A stretch of 64,000 bases of DNA from Propionivibrio soli (GCF_025770765.1 NZ_JANZKY010000017.1:1-64000); one strand, 5' to 3'; shown: positions 8,391 through 18,506, counted from the stretch's first letter. Translations and numbers: made by a program. Notes: generated from the sequence alone by a model not told the origin.

Positions 8391-9419
8391 TCAGCCGAAC
8401 AGGGCGTCGATGTCGAAATCGTCGGTAGCCGGCGTCTCCGCGACCGACGGCTTGACGATCGCACCTTCGGCCACCAGCCGCTCGTAACAGCGCACCTGAT
8501 TGCGACCGTTCTCCTTGGCGTAATACAGCGCCTCGTCAGCCCGTCCAACCACGTCCGTTGGCACATCCCGGTTCGTCACGGCGGTAAAACCGATCGAGCA
8601 CGTTACCTTTCCGACCTGGGGAAACTCGTGATTTTCGACGGAAATGCGAAAACGGTTGAAACTCGTTGCCGCCAGAGCCTCGTCCTGTGCGTTGAGGATG
8701 ACAACAAATTCCTCGCCACCGAAACGGAAAAGTCGATCCCCGCCGCGGAAGGTCTTGCGCATCAGATCGCCCATGCGCAACAGCACTTCGTCGCCGAACA
8801 GGTGGCCGAACGAGTCATTGACGCGCTTGAAATGGTCGACGTCGATCACGCACAACCAGGCCGGCGAACCGGCTTCGAGATGATCGCGCCGGTCTTCGAA
8901 ATCATCGTCCGGCGTTTCGATCGACGACGACGTCAGCAGACGGTCGAAGGTTTCGTCGAAGGTCTTGCGGTTGAGCAGGCGCGTCAGCGTATCGAGTTCG
9001 CTGTAATCGAGAAGCTTGATCTGACTACCGTAGATGCGCGCCAGGCTGGCAATTTCTTCGGCATACTCGTCGCTGTCCGCCTGGTCGACGTCGTAAGCCA
9101 AGATCAGTTGTTCGCCGCTCAGTTCCGATGGCTGCAACATAATCGCACCGCAATTACGTCCGCTCAGGCAACGCGTCACCAGCCGCCCGTCGTTGCGTAC
9201 TTCCTCAAGGAACGACGGCCACAGGGAAACGGCCGACCGCATGATCGTCGGCCCGGAAAAAAGACGAAGAACGGGTTCGCCCTGCGGCTCTCGCCAGAAA
9301 ATGCCAACATCCGCATCTCCCCGGAGCAGCGAAACAACGGCCTTTAGCAAGGCACGTGGCAGCTTGTCCCGATCTCTGCAGGCGGAAATCGCTTCAATGT
9401 TCTGCAGCAGAGGCAACAC
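8391..9419 (-). CDS. Diguanylate cyclase (GGDEF domain)
   Basis: The protein is 342 residues. Residues 1-140 form an undefined, possibly GAF-like sensory region with two cysteines (CLSGRNC). Residues about 140-310 are a GGDEF domain: it opens with LDTLTRLLNRKTF, has the active-site motif GGEEF at 234-238, and an inhibitory site RGGD at 225-228, exactly five residues before it. It should therefore make cyclic di-GMP and be product-inhibited. There is no membrane segment, so it is probably cytosolic. The GGDEF domain is typical in length, apart from an acidic insertion (TPDDDFEDRRDHLE) after the first helix. The targets are not evident from context; fimV elsewhere in the window is one c-di-GMP-related surface protein, but the link is speculative. 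Confidence 0.93.
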   Translation of the reverse strand: MLPLLQNIEAISACRDRDKLPRALLKAVVSLLRGDADVGIFWREPQGEPVLRLFSGPTIMRSAVSLWPSFLEEVRNDGRLVTRCLSGRNCGAIMLQPSELSGEQLILAYDVDQADSDEYAEEIASLARIYGSQIKLLDYSELDTLTRLLNRKTFDETFDRLLTSSSIETPDDDFEDRRDHLEAGSPAWLCVIDVDHFKRVNDSFGHLFGDEVLLRMGDLMRKTFRGGDRLFRFGGEEFVVILNAQDEALAATSFNRFRISVENHEFPQVGKVTCSIGFTAVTNRDVPTDVVGRADEALYYAKENGRNQVRCYERLVAEGAIVKPSVAETPATDDFDIDALFG

Positions 9420-9531
9420 GGTCTTGTGCTTTCAGAAACACCCGAAGGACAACCAACTGTGACAATCGCGCAATTCTATGTGTGTATGATGCACAGGACA
9501 ACTCCCAAGATCATCATTTTTTGGAACTATT

Positions 9532-9966
9532 TTGCGCCTGATTCTGGACACGAACGTCGTCTTGGACATTCTGTTCTTCGCCGATCCCCGATCGGCCCCC
9601 CTATACGACGCGCTGCTCAGCCGCCGTTCGATTTGCTTCACCGACGCCCCCTGCTTCGCCGAACTCGAACGCGTGACGACGTACCCCGAATTTGCGCTCG
9701 ATGCGGCCGCCCGCACCGATCTTCTCCAGCGCTACCGGTGCCTTGCCAGCGCCTGCGAACCGGTTTCCGGCGAGACCTTCATCATACCGACGTGCCGCGA
9801 CCCCGACGATCAGAAATTCTTGGTCCTTGCCGCCCGTAGCCAAGGCGATCTGCTGATCACGCGCGACAAGCATCTACTCAAGCTGTCCCGTCATCGGCGC
9901 ATTCCGCCGCCCTGCCCGATCGTCACGCCGGAAATTGCCTGCCGCCACCCGACGCTCTGCAACTAA
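9532..9966 (+). CDS. PIN-domain protein, putative toxin-type ribonuclease (solitary)
   Basis: This 144-residue protein is of the COG1569-like PIN type. Metal-binding acidic residues are in place: Asp6 (LILDTNVVLD), Glu44 (CFAELERV), Asp90-Asp93 (CRDPDDQKF) and Asp112 (LLITRDKHL). The start is TTG at 9532; no ATG lies in frame before the conserved strand. PIN proteins of this kind cleave RNA and usually pair with an antitoxin. No antitoxin frame is visible in the 112 bases upstream or downstream before yaaA, so it is either a solitary PIN or its partner lies elsewhere. It is divergent from the diguanylate cyclase gene. Confidence 0.85.
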   Translation: MRLILDTNVVLDILFFADPRSAPLYDALLSRRSICFTDAPCFAELERVTTYPEFALDAAARTDLLQRYRCLASACEPVSGETFIIPTCRDPDDQKFLVLAARSQGDLLITRDKHLLKLSRHRRIPPPCPIVTPEIACRHPTLCN

Positions 9967-10109
9967 AGACGACTCGCGAGGAACTCGATAGACGGCTGCG
10001 GCGTTTCTCTTTTTTCTATGCCTTTGTACCGGCGATAGCGCGCCGAGCACGGAGCAGGACTGAGAAACAGCTATCGTCGCCATGCCATCACGCCTTGGCT
10101 GCGTATGTT

Positions 10110-10883
10110 CTATTTCGACCGCCGCCGGAAGACCCAACGCAAATCATCCGAGGCCTCGGCGACGAACGCGTATCCGTCTTCGGAAAATTCACGCAATCCG
10201 AGCGCCTCTTCGAGACGGCGGGTAATCGCAAAGCGCGCCATCTTGCCGCGCGCTCGTTTCGCAAACAATCCGAGGACCTTGTACTTGCCGCCGCTCCAGT
10301 CCTCAAACACAGGCTGAATCGGTGGCACGGCCAACTTGTCGGCCCTCACCGCCCGGAAATACTCCTCTGACGCAAGATTGACCACTGCCTCAGCCGAAAT
10401 ATCACGCGCCGCTTCATTCAGAGTTTTGGTAAGGCGTTCACCCCAGAACTCGTACAAGTCCTTGTGACCCGGGGTGGGAAGCTTGATGCTCATCTCGAGG
10501 CGATACGCCTGAATGAGGTCGAGAGGCCGCAGCACGCCATACAAACCCGAAAGGATGCGCAAATGCGACTGCGCATATTCCAGATCTCCCTCACCGAATG
10601 TTCGTGCGGCGAGCCCGTCGTAAACGTCGCCGTTAAAAGCGAGCATCGCTTGTTTGGCGTTTGAGGGCGAGAACGGCGGCTTCCATGCGGCAAACCGCTC
10701 TGCGTTGAGAACAGCCAGCCGATCGCTGATGCCCATCAGTGTCCCTATCTCCGCTGGCGAGAGCTTGCGCAGACGCGCCATCAACTTACGGGACTGTTCG
10801 AGCAGCACCGGCTGTGAAAAAGCGGAGGTGCCCGAAGGCGTTTCGAAATCGAGTGATTTGGCAGGAGAGAGGAGAATTAGCAT
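10110..10883 (-). CDS. yaaA: Peroxide stress protein YaaA (DUF328/UPF0246)
   Basis: The 257-residue protein matches YaaA from start to end in length and hallmark segments: MLILLSPAKSLDFETP, FNGDVYDGLAA, LRILSGLYGVLRPLDLI and LASEEYFRAV. YaaA binds DNA and lowers intracellular free iron during peroxide stress in E. coli. It is a single gene, convergent with the PIN gene, with about 140 bases of spacing and no clear terminator. Confidence 0.95.
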   Translation of the reverse strand: MLILLSPAKSLDFETPSGTSAFSQPVLLEQSRKLMARLRKLSPAEIGTLMGISDRLAVLNAERFAAWKPPFSPSNAKQAMLAFNGDVYDGLAARTFGEGDLEYAQSHLRILSGLYGVLRPLDLIQAYRLEMSIKLPTPGHKDLYEFWGERLTKTLNEAARDISAEAVVNLASEEYFRAVRADKLAVPPIQPVFEDWSGGKYKVLGLFAKRARGKMARFAITRRLEEALGLREFSEDGYAFVAEASDDLRWVFRRRSK

Positions 10884-11086
10884 GTTTTGGAGTTTTTTTG
10901 CTTACGGTCGGAAACGAACATCGCTGGGAAAAAAGCACGCCGCCTGCATTGTAGCTAAGGGCAGCCCCCGCGTTCCGCGATGGCGAGAGCCAAGACTCCG
11001 TCTGTTTCTCCTTTGGAATGTCATGCCCCTCGCACCCGGAACTCCCGAGCCACAGGCCTGGCGAGCGCGGAGGCGCCCCCGTCTTG

Positions 11087-11092
11087 TACAAT
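11087..11092 (+). promoter_or_regulatory. Candidate -10 box upstream of the DUF2863/biotin genes
   Basis: TACAAT lies 31 bases before the DUF2863 start in a GC-rich stretch, a plausible -10 for the DUF2863-bioA transcript. No convincing -35 is visible at the expected place (about 11064-11069). Confidence 0.3.
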
Positions 11093-11122
11093 AGTGGATT
11101 GCTTCTTCGTCCAACGGCCACT

Positions 11123-12298
11123 ATGAAACGTAATCGCCTCTCTTCCCGCAAACGCATCTCGGCCGACGCCAACGAACTCAGCCGCCTGGCGACCGGCTTG
11201 GCCGAATCCGGCGGACGACTCGAGGACGCCTTTTGGGAAAAACAGCTTTCGGAATTGGTCACGTCGCTGCTGCGCACAGGGGCCGAGGACGACCTGAATG
11301 CGTCGCTCGATCGTCTGTTCGATTCACACGCGGAAGCGCACGACGACCTGGCGGACATCATTGAAGCTTGCGCCGAGTCCTGCGTCATGTCGCACCAAGG
11401 AGAGGATTTCGACGTGCTGTTGTTCAACGTCCCCTTGCTCGCCTGGTCGCGTTTCTCGATTCCCGCCGGGACGATACCCAAGGCGACGCTGCAGACGCTG
11501 AAGGTGCAACTCGGCGCGCACGTCTTTTCGGCGCAGGCGCGCATTGCGCTCGCCGACTACCTGTACAGCCCTGACCAACTGCCGCGTACGTTCGTCGACA
11601 CCTGGCAGCTGATGCGCGACCTCGGTGCGGCGGCGCTCGCCAACGCGTCGTTGAAGCTCGATGTTTCCACCCTGCCCGAAACGAATCAGTTCCTTTCCGA
11701 TACCCGCTACCTTCTGGGCGCTATTGCCGTGCCGCGGGGTACGGCGATTTTTCGCTGGAACGAATCGGACGAGAGCACGCGCGAATCGGCACTCAAGGAA
11801 TGGGTCAAGCAGGGCAGTCCCAGCTTGGAGCCGCTGCTCACCGGGTGTGCTTTCCAGCCCTTGCTGGCCGATGCCTATCACGCCGCCTGCCGCGCCGCCG
11901 ACATGGCCTCCCGCCCGTATTCGCTTCGGGCGTCGGTCGCTTTCCTGCAAACGACGCTCGGCAAACCGGCCGAATCGCTGCGCGCCGTAGTCGGCGCGTT
12001 CCACGATAAACGCCTGGAGGAATACCGGATCGGCTTCGGCCCGCGCGATGGCGACGCGATTTACCACGGCGTTGTGTGGCCGCTGCTCGGTGCGGAAGAC
12101 GAAAGCACGGATGTCGTCGGCGAAGTCGAAAGCCTGCTGCGCGAGTCGGGCATCAAGGAAGTAGTTATTCACACCCAGCGCTTCCCGTTCGAATTCTGCG
12201 ACGACTGCGGCGCACCGCTCTACCCGAACATGGATGGCGAAAGCGTCCACGCCGAGATGCCGGAACAGAACAACGCGCCTTCACAGACTTTGCATTGA
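11123..12298 (+). CDS. DUF2863 family protein
   Basis: The protein is 391 residues from ATG 11123 (MKRNRLSSRKRISADANELSR); the open frame extends upstream but without a start that fits the family. It is soluble and appears helical. The C-terminus holds a short CDDCGAPLYPN zinc-ribbon-like motif (two cysteines, residues about 356-363) that is typical of DUF2863 as I recall it. DUF2863 proteins are found mainly in Betaproteobacteria, and no function is known to me. It lies 9 bases before bioA, so it is probably transcribed with the biotin genes, although a biotin role should not be assumed. Confidence 0.85.
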   Translation: MKRNRLSSRKRISADANELSRLATGLAESGGRLEDAFWEKQLSELVTSLLRTGAEDDLNASLDRLFDSHAEAHDDLADIIEACAESCVMSHQGEDFDVLLFNVPLLAWSRFSIPAGTIPKATLQTLKVQLGAHVFSAQARIALADYLYSPDQLPRTFVDTWQLMRDLGAAALANASLKLDVSTLPETNQFLSDTRYLLGAIAVPRGTAIFRWNESDESTRESALKEWVKQGSPSLEPLLTGCAFQPLLADAYHAACRAADMASRPYSLRASVAFLQTTLGKPAESLRAVVGAFHDKRLEEYRIGFGPRDGDAIYHGVVWPLLGAEDESTDVVGEVESLLRESGIKEVVIHTQRFPFEFCDDCGAPLYPNMDGESVHAEMPEQNNAPSQTLH

Positions 12299-12307
12299 GT
12301 CGATCCG

Positions 12308-13633
12308 ATGAAAAATTCCGAGTTGCTGCGTCGAAGCCTGGCTGCCGTATGGCATCCATGCACTCAGATGAAGCAGCACGCTGGCGGCGAACTGCCGATG
12401 ATTCCCGTCGCGCGCGGCGAGGGCGCGTGGTTGTACGATTTTGACGGCCGACGTTACCTTGACGCCATCAGCTCGTGGTGGGTGAATCTCTTCGGTCACG
12501 CCAACCCGCGTATCAACGCGGCGTTACGCGAGCAACTCGACGAACTCGAACATGTCATCCTCGCCGGTTTCACACACCGGCCAGTGGTCGAGTTGTCTGA
12601 ACGATTATCGGCATTGGCCGGCGGGACGCTCGGTCATTGTTTCTTCGCCTCTGACGGCGCCTCGGCCACCGAAATCGCGCTGAAGATGTCCTTTCATAGC
12701 TGGCGCAACCGCGGTCTCGAAAAGAAGCAGGGCTTTTTGTGCCTCGAAGGCGGCTACCACGGCGAAACGGTCGGCGCTCTCGCCGTCACCGATGTCGCGA
12801 TCTTCAAGGACGCCTACGCACCGCTGGTGAGGGCGGCGGCCACCGTTCCATCCCCGGACGCGCGAAAAGCGCGCGATGGCGAAACGCCAGCCGACGTGGC
12901 GCGCCGGACGGCTGCCGAACTCGAACGATACTTGGCTGAACACCATGAGACGCTCGCCGCCTTCATCGTCGAGCCGCTGATCCAATGCGCCAGCGGCATG
13001 GTGATGTACGACCCCGAATACCTGCGTCTGGCACGCGCGCTCTGCGACCGCTATCAGGTGCATCTGATCTGCGATGAGATTGCTGTCGGCTGCGGGCGCA
13101 CCGGAAGCTTTTTTGCACACGAACAAGCGGGCATCCGGCCGGACTTCCTCTGCCTTTCGAAAGGCATCTCCGGCGGCTACTTGCCGCTCTCGATCGTGCT
13201 CACCACAGATGCGATCTACGAGGCGTTCTACGATGACGCGACGGCGCGTGGTTTTCTCCACTCGCATTCCTATACCGGTAACGCGCTCGCCTGCTGCGCG
13301 GCGCTCGCTACGCTGGACATCTTCGCCGCCGACCGAGTGCTCGTCGAAAACCAGGCACGCGCCGTGAAGCTCGCCGCCATGCTGGCGCCACTGGCCGAAC
13401 GTCCGTACGTGCGTAACATTCGCCAACGCGGGATGATTGCCGCCTTCGATGTCGACACCGCGGATGCCGGCTTTTCCCGGCGTTTCTATCGTGCCGCACT
13501 GGATCGCGAAACCCTGCTGCGGCCGATCGGCACAACGGTTTACGTGATGCCGCCCTACATCGTGGACGACGAAGAAATCGCGCACCTCGGGCGAAGCATC
13601 GCCGGTGCCTTGGAGGACGCGTTACCCGCATGA
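12308..13633 (+). CDS. bioA: Adenosylmethionine-8-amino-7-oxononanoate aminotransferase
   Basis: This 441-residue class III aminotransferase makes 7,8-diaminopelargonate from 7-keto-8-aminopelargonate, using S-adenosylmethionine as amino donor, with PLP bound to Lys285 in [14 protein letters not shown]. BioA-specific segments are visible: WHPCTQM near the N-terminus, [12 protein letters not shown], and [16 protein letters not shown]. It is the first biotin gene of the cluster and overlaps bioF by 4 bases (ATGA), so translation is probably coupled. Confidence 0.97.
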   Translation: MKNSELLRRSLAAVWHPCTQMKQHAGGELPMIPVARGEGAWLYDFDGRRYLDAISSWWVNLFGHANPRINAALREQLDELEHVILAGFTHRPVVELSERLSALAGGTLGHCFFASDGASATEIALKMSFHSWRNRGLEKKQGFLCLEGGYHGETVGALAVTDVAIFKDAYAPLVRAAATVPSPDARKARDGETPADVARRTAAELERYLAEHHETLAAFIVEPLIQCASGMVMYDPEYLRLARALCDRYQVHLICDEIAVGCGRTGSFFAHEQAGIRPDFLCLSKGISGGYLPLSIVLTTDAIYEAFYDDATARGFLHSHSYTGNALACCAALATLDIFAADRVLVENQARAVKLAAMLAPLAERPYVRNIRQRGMIAAFDVDTADAGFSRRFYRAALDRETLLRPIGTTVYVMPPYIVDDEEIAHLGRSIAGALEDALPA

Positions 13634-14784
13634 TCTGGGAAGAACTGCAGCAGCAGATCGATGCACGGGAGCGTGACGGCCTGCAGCGTCGCCGGCGAAC
13701 CCTCGAAGCGCCCTGCGGACCGCTAGCGCGTGTGGATGGGCGCGACCTGATCAGCTTTTGCAGCAACGACTATCTCGGTCTGGCCAACGATCCGGCCCTG
13801 ATCGAAGCGGTTTGTGTCGGAGCACGCACCTGGGGCGTGGGTAGCGGCGCTTCTCACCTCGTGAGCGGCCACCTCGCTGCTCACGAACAACTGGAATGCG
13901 AACTCGCTGCATTCACCGGTTTCCCGCGCGCCCTGCTGTTCTCGACCGGCTACATGGCGAACCTCGGCATCGTTCCCGCACTGGTCGGGCGCGGGGATGC
14001 CGTCTTCGCCGACCGGCTCAACCACGCCTCCCTGATCGACGCGGTCCAGCTTTCGCGAGCCGAGCACCGCCGTTATCCGCATGCAGACGTACCTGCTCTC
14101 GTACGGCTGCTTGAGGCGAGTACCGCCAAACGCAAGCTGATCCTCACCGACGCCGTATTCAGCATGGATGGGGACATTGCCCCCCTGGCCGAACTGCTGG
14201 AGATCGCCGAGCGCTTCGATGCTTGGCTGGTCGTCGACGACGCACACGGCTTCGGCGTCCTCGGCCCACAGGGGAGAGGCAGCGTAGCGCATTGCGGACT
14301 GCCGATCAGCGAACGTCTCATCTACATGGGAACGCTGGGCAAGGCGGCAGGCGCTTCCGGTGCCTTCGTCGCCGCATCGGAACTCGCGGTCGCGTGGCTG
14401 CTGCAGACGGCCCGCACCTACATCTTCACCACTGGCGCCAGTCCGCTGATTGCCTGCGCGCTTTCCGCGAGCCTCCGGCTCATCGAACACGGCGATGCGC
14501 GTCGGTCGCAACTTGTTCGCCTCGCCGCGCAATTGCGCGCAGGGCTCGCCGGCACGCGCTGGCGGCTCCTCGATTCACCCACCGCCATTCAACCGGTGAT
14601 CATCGGCGACAACCACGAAGCCCTGCGCGTCGCCGCGTCGCTCTACGACCGCGGCCTTTGGGTGCCGGCGATCCGCCCGCCAACAGTGGCGAAGGGAACG
14701 GCCCGGTTGCGCGTATCGCTCAGCGCCGCCCATACCGAGGCGCACGTCGCGAAACTCGTCGACGCCTTGCGGGATCTGGCATGA
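13630..14784 (+). CDS. bioF: 8-amino-7-oxononanoate synthase
   Basis: The 384-residue PLP enzyme condenses pimeloyl-ACP (or -CoA) with alanine. Family motifs are present: [32 protein letters not shown], and the PLP lysine Lys238 in [12 protein letters not shown]. The length is normal for BioF. It is overlapped by 4 bases by bioA upstream and by bioH downstream (both ATGA), marking a tightly coupled operon. Confidence 0.97.
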   Translation: MIWEELQQQIDARERDGLQRRRRTLEAPCGPLARVDGRDLISFCSNDYLGLANDPALIEAVCVGARTWGVGSGASHLVSGHLAAHEQLECELAAFTGFPRALLFSTGYMANLGIVPALVGRGDAVFADRLNHASLIDAVQLSRAEHRRYPHADVPALVRLLEASTAKRKLILTDAVFSMDGDIAPLAELLEIAERFDAWLVVDDAHGFGVLGPQGRGSVAHCGLPISERLIYMGTLGKAAGASGAFVAASELAVAWLLQTARTYIFTTGASPLIACALSASLRLIEHGDARRSQLVRLAAQLRAGLAGTRWRLLDSPTAIQPVIIGDNHEALRVAASLYDRGLWVPAIRPPTVAKGTARLRVSLSAAHTEAHVAKLVDALRDLA

Positions 14785-15596
14785 CTCGAACCGCTTCCCT
14801 GTTGCGGATCACATCCGTCGGAACTTCCGAGACGACATCGCCAACAGCCGGCGACCTCGTCCTGATCCACGGCTGGGGGGTCAACCGCAGGGCGTGGAAC
14901 AGCGTGCTCCCGAACCTGGCCGACCACTTCCGGGTGCACCTCGTCGATCTGCCGGGCTATGAACCGGCCACCGAACACGACGCTCACGCCTCTACCGCGC
15001 CTTCATTCGCGGACACGGCGGATGCACTCGCGGCCGCCGTACCGGACGGTTGCATCGTCTGCGGCTGGTCGCTTGGCGCCCTGCTCGCGCTGCAAGCCGC
15101 CGCGTTGATGCCCTCGCGTATCGCCAAGCTTGTCCTCGTCGGCGGTACCCCACGCTTCACACAGGACACCGACTGGCCGGCCGCCCAACCGGAGACCGTT
15201 CTGAAAGCCTTCCAAGATGCCCTAGGCGGTGATCCGGATGGCGTACGGCAACGTTTCGTCGCGCTGTTCAACCAAGGCGATTCGCGGGCTCGAAGCATTG
15301 CACGCGACCTCAACCGCTTGCTGGCGGAAAGCCCAACGCCGGAGCCGAGGTTCCTGCTCGCCGGTCTCGATTGGCTGCGCGATACGGACCTACGGCCGCT
15401 CGTCCGCTCAGTGCAGCAACCGGTGCTGCTCGTTCATGGTGAGCGCGATCCGTTGATGCCTCCGTCGGCAGCGCGCTGGCTCCACGACACCCTTCCGCAA
15501 GCGAAACTCGAGGTCTTCCCCGACGCAGCGCACGCGCCCTTCCTCCATGACCCGGAACGTTTCGGCCGTTCAGTGCGGAATTTCTGCCATGCCTGA
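14781..15596 (+). CDS. bioH: Pimeloyl-ACP methyl ester esterase
   Basis: The 271-residue alpha/beta hydrolase removes the methyl ester from pimeloyl-ACP methyl ester, ending the BioC-BioH pathway to pimelate. Catalytic residues can be seen: Ser97 in CGWSLGALL, an Asp in HGERDPLMP and a His in [10 protein letters not shown]. The N-terminal [14 protein letters not shown] matches the E. coli BioH oxyanion region. It is about 15 residues longer at the N-terminus than E. coli BioH. It overlaps bioF by 4 bases and bioC by 8. Confidence 0.95.
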   Translation: MTRTASLLRITSVGTSETTSPTAGDLVLIHGWGVNRRAWNSVLPNLADHFRVHLVDLPGYEPATEHDAHASTAPSFADTADALAAAVPDGCIVCGWSLGALLALQAAALMPSRIAKLVLVGGTPRFTQDTDWPAAQPETVLKAFQDALGGDPDGVRQRFVALFNQGDSRARSIARDLNRLLAESPTPEPRFLLAGLDWLRDTDLRPLVRSVQQPVLLVHGERDPLMPPSAARWLHDTLPQAKLEVFPDAAHAPFLHDPERFGRSVRNFCHA

Positions 15597-16374
15597 TCCT
15601 TCACTGAAACAGCGCGTTCGAGAATCCTTCGACCGGGCGGCGGAAACCTACGACGGCGCCGCCGTGGTGCAGCGCCGGGTCTGCGATCGCCTCCTGGAGG
15701 AACTCGTTGGCTTTCACGCCGCCATTCCCGGAACCATTCTCGATGCAGGATGCGGCACGGGTTATGGCGCCGGAATACTGGGCGCGCGCTGGCCGAACGC
15801 TCAAATCGTCGTCGCCGATTTCGCCCCGGCCATGGTCCGGCAGGCACGCCGCGGACACACGTTCTGCTGTGCAGCCGACATCGAGCACTTGCCATTCCGC
15901 GCGCAAGCCTTCGATGTGTGGTGGTCGAGCCTGACGGTTCAGTGGTGCGACCTGGCCACCACATTTACCGAGGCGGCAAGGGTACTCCGGGCAGGCGGCG
16001 CACTAGCCGTGAGCACGCTGGGGCCGGCAACGTTCCACGAACTGCGCGATGCGTTCTCCGGGGTAGACCAATACCGCCATACCTTGCCGTTCAGCGAGCC
16101 GGATCGCATCGCCGCGGTGCTGGAGACGGCTGGGTTGCAAAAGGTGATGCTGAAACGCGAAACGCACACCGTGTTCTACCCCGATTTGAAGGCGCTGCTT
16201 CGCGCCGTCAAGGATATCGGCGCAAACAATGTGGGCGACAACGGACGTAGCGGCATGTTCGGGCGCCGCGCTTGGCAACAGGTGCAGACCGCTTACGAGC
16301 GGCATCGTACGGCGGAGGGACTGCCGGCAAGTTACGACGTCGTCCTCGCCTGCGCCGAAAAAGCCGGCAACTAG
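15589..16374 (+). CDS. bioC: Malonyl-ACP O-methyltransferase
   Basis: The 261-residue SAM-dependent methyltransferase starts pimelate synthesis by methylating malonyl-ACP. SAM motif I is ILDAGCGTGYGAGIL (residues about 45-59), followed by VVADFAPAMVRQAR and the BioC-typical SSLTVQWC and TFHELRDAF segments. ATG 15589 is chosen over an upstream in-frame start because it gives the normal length and an 8-base overlap with bioH. Confidence 0.95.
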   Translation: MPDPSLKQRVRESFDRAAETYDGAAVVQRRVCDRLLEELVGFHAAIPGTILDAGCGTGYGAGILGARWPNAQIVVADFAPAMVRQARRGHTFCCAADIEHLPFRAQAFDVWWSSLTVQWCDLATTFTEAARVLRAGGALAVSTLGPATFHELRDAFSGVDQYRHTLPFSEPDRIAAVLETAGLQKVMLKRETHTVFYPDLKALLRAVKDIGANNVGDNGRSGMFGRRAWQQVQTAYERHRTAEGLPASYDVVLACAEKAGN

Positions 16375-16527
16375 AAGACGATCGGAACCCAGGTATCGGA
16401 TGCCCAACTAGCGCCAAGATAACATGGGCCAACAATGCCGAGGCCAGCGACTACAATGTGGGGCGGAACATAAGATCGTTTTCCTGCTGGTCAATTCAGA
16501 CCCCGTGCCCACCGTACGGAAACCAAA

Positions 16528-17196
16528 ATGAATTCAACAACGCCACGCGCCTGGTTCATCACCGGTACCGACACGGAAGTCGGCAAGACCTTCACCACCT
16601 GCGCTTTGCTGCGCAATCTATGCGGCAGAGGTGTGCGCGCCGTCGGCATGAAGCCCGTCGCCGCCGGCACGGATGCCGCCGGACGCAACGAGGACGTTGA
16701 ATCCCTGATGGCCGCGTCGTGCTTCAAGGCGCCGCATGAGCTCGTCAATCCCTACCTCTTCTCGCCGCCGATCGCGCCGCACATCGCGGCCGAAGAGGCC
16801 GGCCGCCCGATCGAACTCGACAGCATCGTCGTCGCCTTCAAGGAATTGCGTCGCATGGCCGACGCCGTGCTGGTTGAGGGCGTGGGCGGATTCTGCGTCC
16901 CACTCGGTCCGCACATCGACGCTGGAGATTTGGCCGAACGACTCGATTTGCCCGTCATTCTGGTGGTCGGCATGCGGCTCGGCTGTATCAATCACGCGCT
17001 GCTCACGCAGGAAGCGATTGCCGCCCGCGGTCTCGAACTTGCCGGCTGGGTCGCCAACCGCATTGACCCGCACATGAGTCGGTTCGAGGAGAATCTCGAA
17101 GCCCTGTGCGCGCGTATGAGCGCGCCACTGCTGGGGACGATACCGGCCAACACGACGCCCGAAGAGGCTGCCTCCCGACTGGAGTTCCCGCTTTAG
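16528..17196 (+). CDS. bioD: Dethiobiotin synthetase
   Basis: The 222-residue ATP-dependent carboxylase-like enzyme closes the ureido ring of dethiobiotin. The P-loop is GTDTEVGKTF (residues 13-22), and other family stretches are GMKPVAAG and EGVGGFCVPL. It is 153 bases after bioC with a weak ribosome site, so it may have its own promoter (a TACAAT at 16452-16457 is one candidate). Its stop codon overlaps the stop of the convergent Hpt gene. bioB is not in the window. Confidence 0.96.
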   Translation: MNSTTPRAWFITGTDTEVGKTFTTCALLRNLCGRGVRAVGMKPVAAGTDAAGRNEDVESLMAASCFKAPHELVNPYLFSPPIAPHIAAEEAGRPIELDSIVVAFKELRRMADAVLVEGVGGFCVPLGPHIDAGDLAERLDLPVILVVGMRLGCINHALLTQEAIAARGLELAGWVANRIDPHMSRFEENLEALCARMSAPLLGTIPANTTPEEAASRLEFPL

Positions 17197-17579
17197 TTAG
17201 CGCCCGCCGCTCGTCGCGCATCTTCTGTGAGAGCCGCCGCCAGCGACCGCACAGACCGACACAGTTCGTCCGCCAGCGCCTGCGCGCCTTCAAGCATTCC
17301 GGATGTAGCGGATGATTCGAGACGTTGAGCGAGTTGCCGCCCGGCCTCGTGAGAAAAAGTGGCCAACATACTCTTCACCGTATGCGCCTCGCGCCGCACG
17401 GCGGTCGCATCACCGGAAGCAACCGCGTCGGTCAGCGCCCGGCAGTAGTTCTCGCTTTCCGCGGCGAACAACGTGGCGGCATTGGCGAAGAGCTCTTCGT
17501 CACCGCCCAGGCGTTCCAGAGCGTCGCGGCGGTCGTAAATTTCGGTTTCCTTCACGTTTCCCTCGTCCTCGTCAAACAA
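17193..17579 (-). CDS. Hpt-domain phosphotransfer protein (orphan)
   Basis: This 128-residue protein is a single histidine phosphotransfer domain: a four-helix bundle with the phospho-accepting His in REAHTVKSMLATF near residue 65 and an N-terminal LERLGGDEELFANAATLF helix typical of Hpt. It carries phosphate between response regulators or from a hybrid kinase. No kinase or regulator gene is adjacent, so its partners are elsewhere. Its 3' end overlaps the bioD stop by 3-4 bases in convergent orientation. Confidence 0.88.
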   Translation of the reverse strand: MFDEDEGNVKETEIYDRRDALERLGGDEELFANAATLFAAESENYCRALTDAVASGDATAVRREAHTVKSMLATFSHEAGRQLAQRLESSATSGMLEGAQALADELCRSVRSLAAALTEDARRAAGAN

Positions 17580-17664
17580 GCGTCGTCGATTTTCAGTCAG
17601 ACCTCAATCGTGGACGCCCCTCGCCCGTTCGGACATAATCCGCAAAATTCTACCCGGTTGCCCC

Positions 17665-18204
17665 ATGAAATTTCTTTTCGACCTCTTCCCCATCATTCTC
17701 TTCTTCGCCGCCTTCAAGCTGGGCGGCATTTACGTAGCCACTGTTGTTGCGATCGTCGCCACTTTCCTGCAAATCGCCTGGGTGTGGCTGAAACACCGCA
17801 AGGTGGACGCGATGCTGTGGGTCAGTCTGGTCGTCATTACCGTGTTCGGTGGAATGACCCTTTATTTCGGCAACGAGACGTTCATCAAGTGGAAACCGAC
17901 CGTCCTTTATTGGACGTTCGCATGCGCCCTCGCCGGAAGCGCAGTGATTCTTAAAAAGAACCTCATCCGTGCGCTGCTGTCGGAGCAGTTTGAAGCCCCC
18001 GAGAACGTTTGGAACCGCCTCAACTGGTCTTGGGTGGGCTTTTTTGCCTTCATGGGATTTGCAAATCTCGCCGTCGCCTTCTTCCTCAACGTATCGACGG
18101 AAATCTGGGTAGATTTCAAGGTTTTCGGCGGGATCGGATTCACGCTCTTGTTCGCGCTCGCGCAGGGGCTCGTACTGTCGAAATACATCGAGGAAAAAGA
18201 ATAG
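17665..18204 (+). CDS. yciB: Intracellular septation protein A homologue (YciB/IspZ)
   Basis: The 179-residue integral membrane protein has five or so transmembrane segments, with the family start [18 protein letters not shown] and internal [15 protein letters not shown]. coli YciB contributes to envelope synthesis and septation; the exact activity is unsettled. Its stop overlaps the GTG start of yciI by one base, and yciB-yciI-bolA forms a compact unit commonly seen in Betaproteobacteria. Confidence 0.95.
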   Translation: MKFLFDLFPIILFFAAFKLGGIYVATVVAIVATFLQIAWVWLKHRKVDAMLWVSLVVITVFGGMTLYFGNETFIKWKPTVLYWTFACALAGSAVILKKNLIRALLSEQFEAPENVWNRLNWSWVGFFAFMGFANLAVAFFLNVSTEIWVDFKVFGGIGFTLLFALAQGLVLSKYIEEKE

Positions 18205-18506
18205 TGCTTTACGCGATCATTGGAGAAGATCTTTCTGACGCATTGCCGCGCCGCCTGGCGGCGCGTCCGGCGCACCTTGAACGTCTGCGTGCCCTGCAGA
18301 TTGAGGGACGCTTGATTGTCGCCGGCCCTTGCCCGGCCATCGATGCTCCCGACCCCGGCCCGGCCGGTTTCTCGGGTAGCGTCGTGATCGCCGAGTTTCC
18401 ATCTCTTGCCGACGCACGTGCCTGGGCCGACGCCGACCCCTATGTCGCCGCCAACGTCTACGCCAAGGTAACCGTCAAGCCATTCAACAAGGCGCTGCCC
18501 GCGTAA
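18204..18506 (+). CDS. YciI family protein
   Basis: The 100-residue protein starts with GTG at 18204 ([28 protein letters not shown]), whose first base is the last base of the yciB stop. It is a dimeric ferredoxin-like fold protein of the YCII family, with the conserved AGPCPA stretch and the C-terminal [20 protein letters not shown]. The family has unclear enzymatic roles. It overlaps bolA by one base (TAATG). Confidence 0.92.
   Translation: MLYAIIGEDLSDALPRRLAARPAHLERLRALQIEGRLIVAGPCPAIDAPDPGPAGFSGSVVIAEFPSLADARAWADADPYVAANVYAKVTVKPFNKALPA

Noticed and set aside
9420-9531. An antitoxin gene upstream of the PIN gene
   Set aside because: No plus-strand frame of reasonable length and no DNA-binding fold is visible in this interval.
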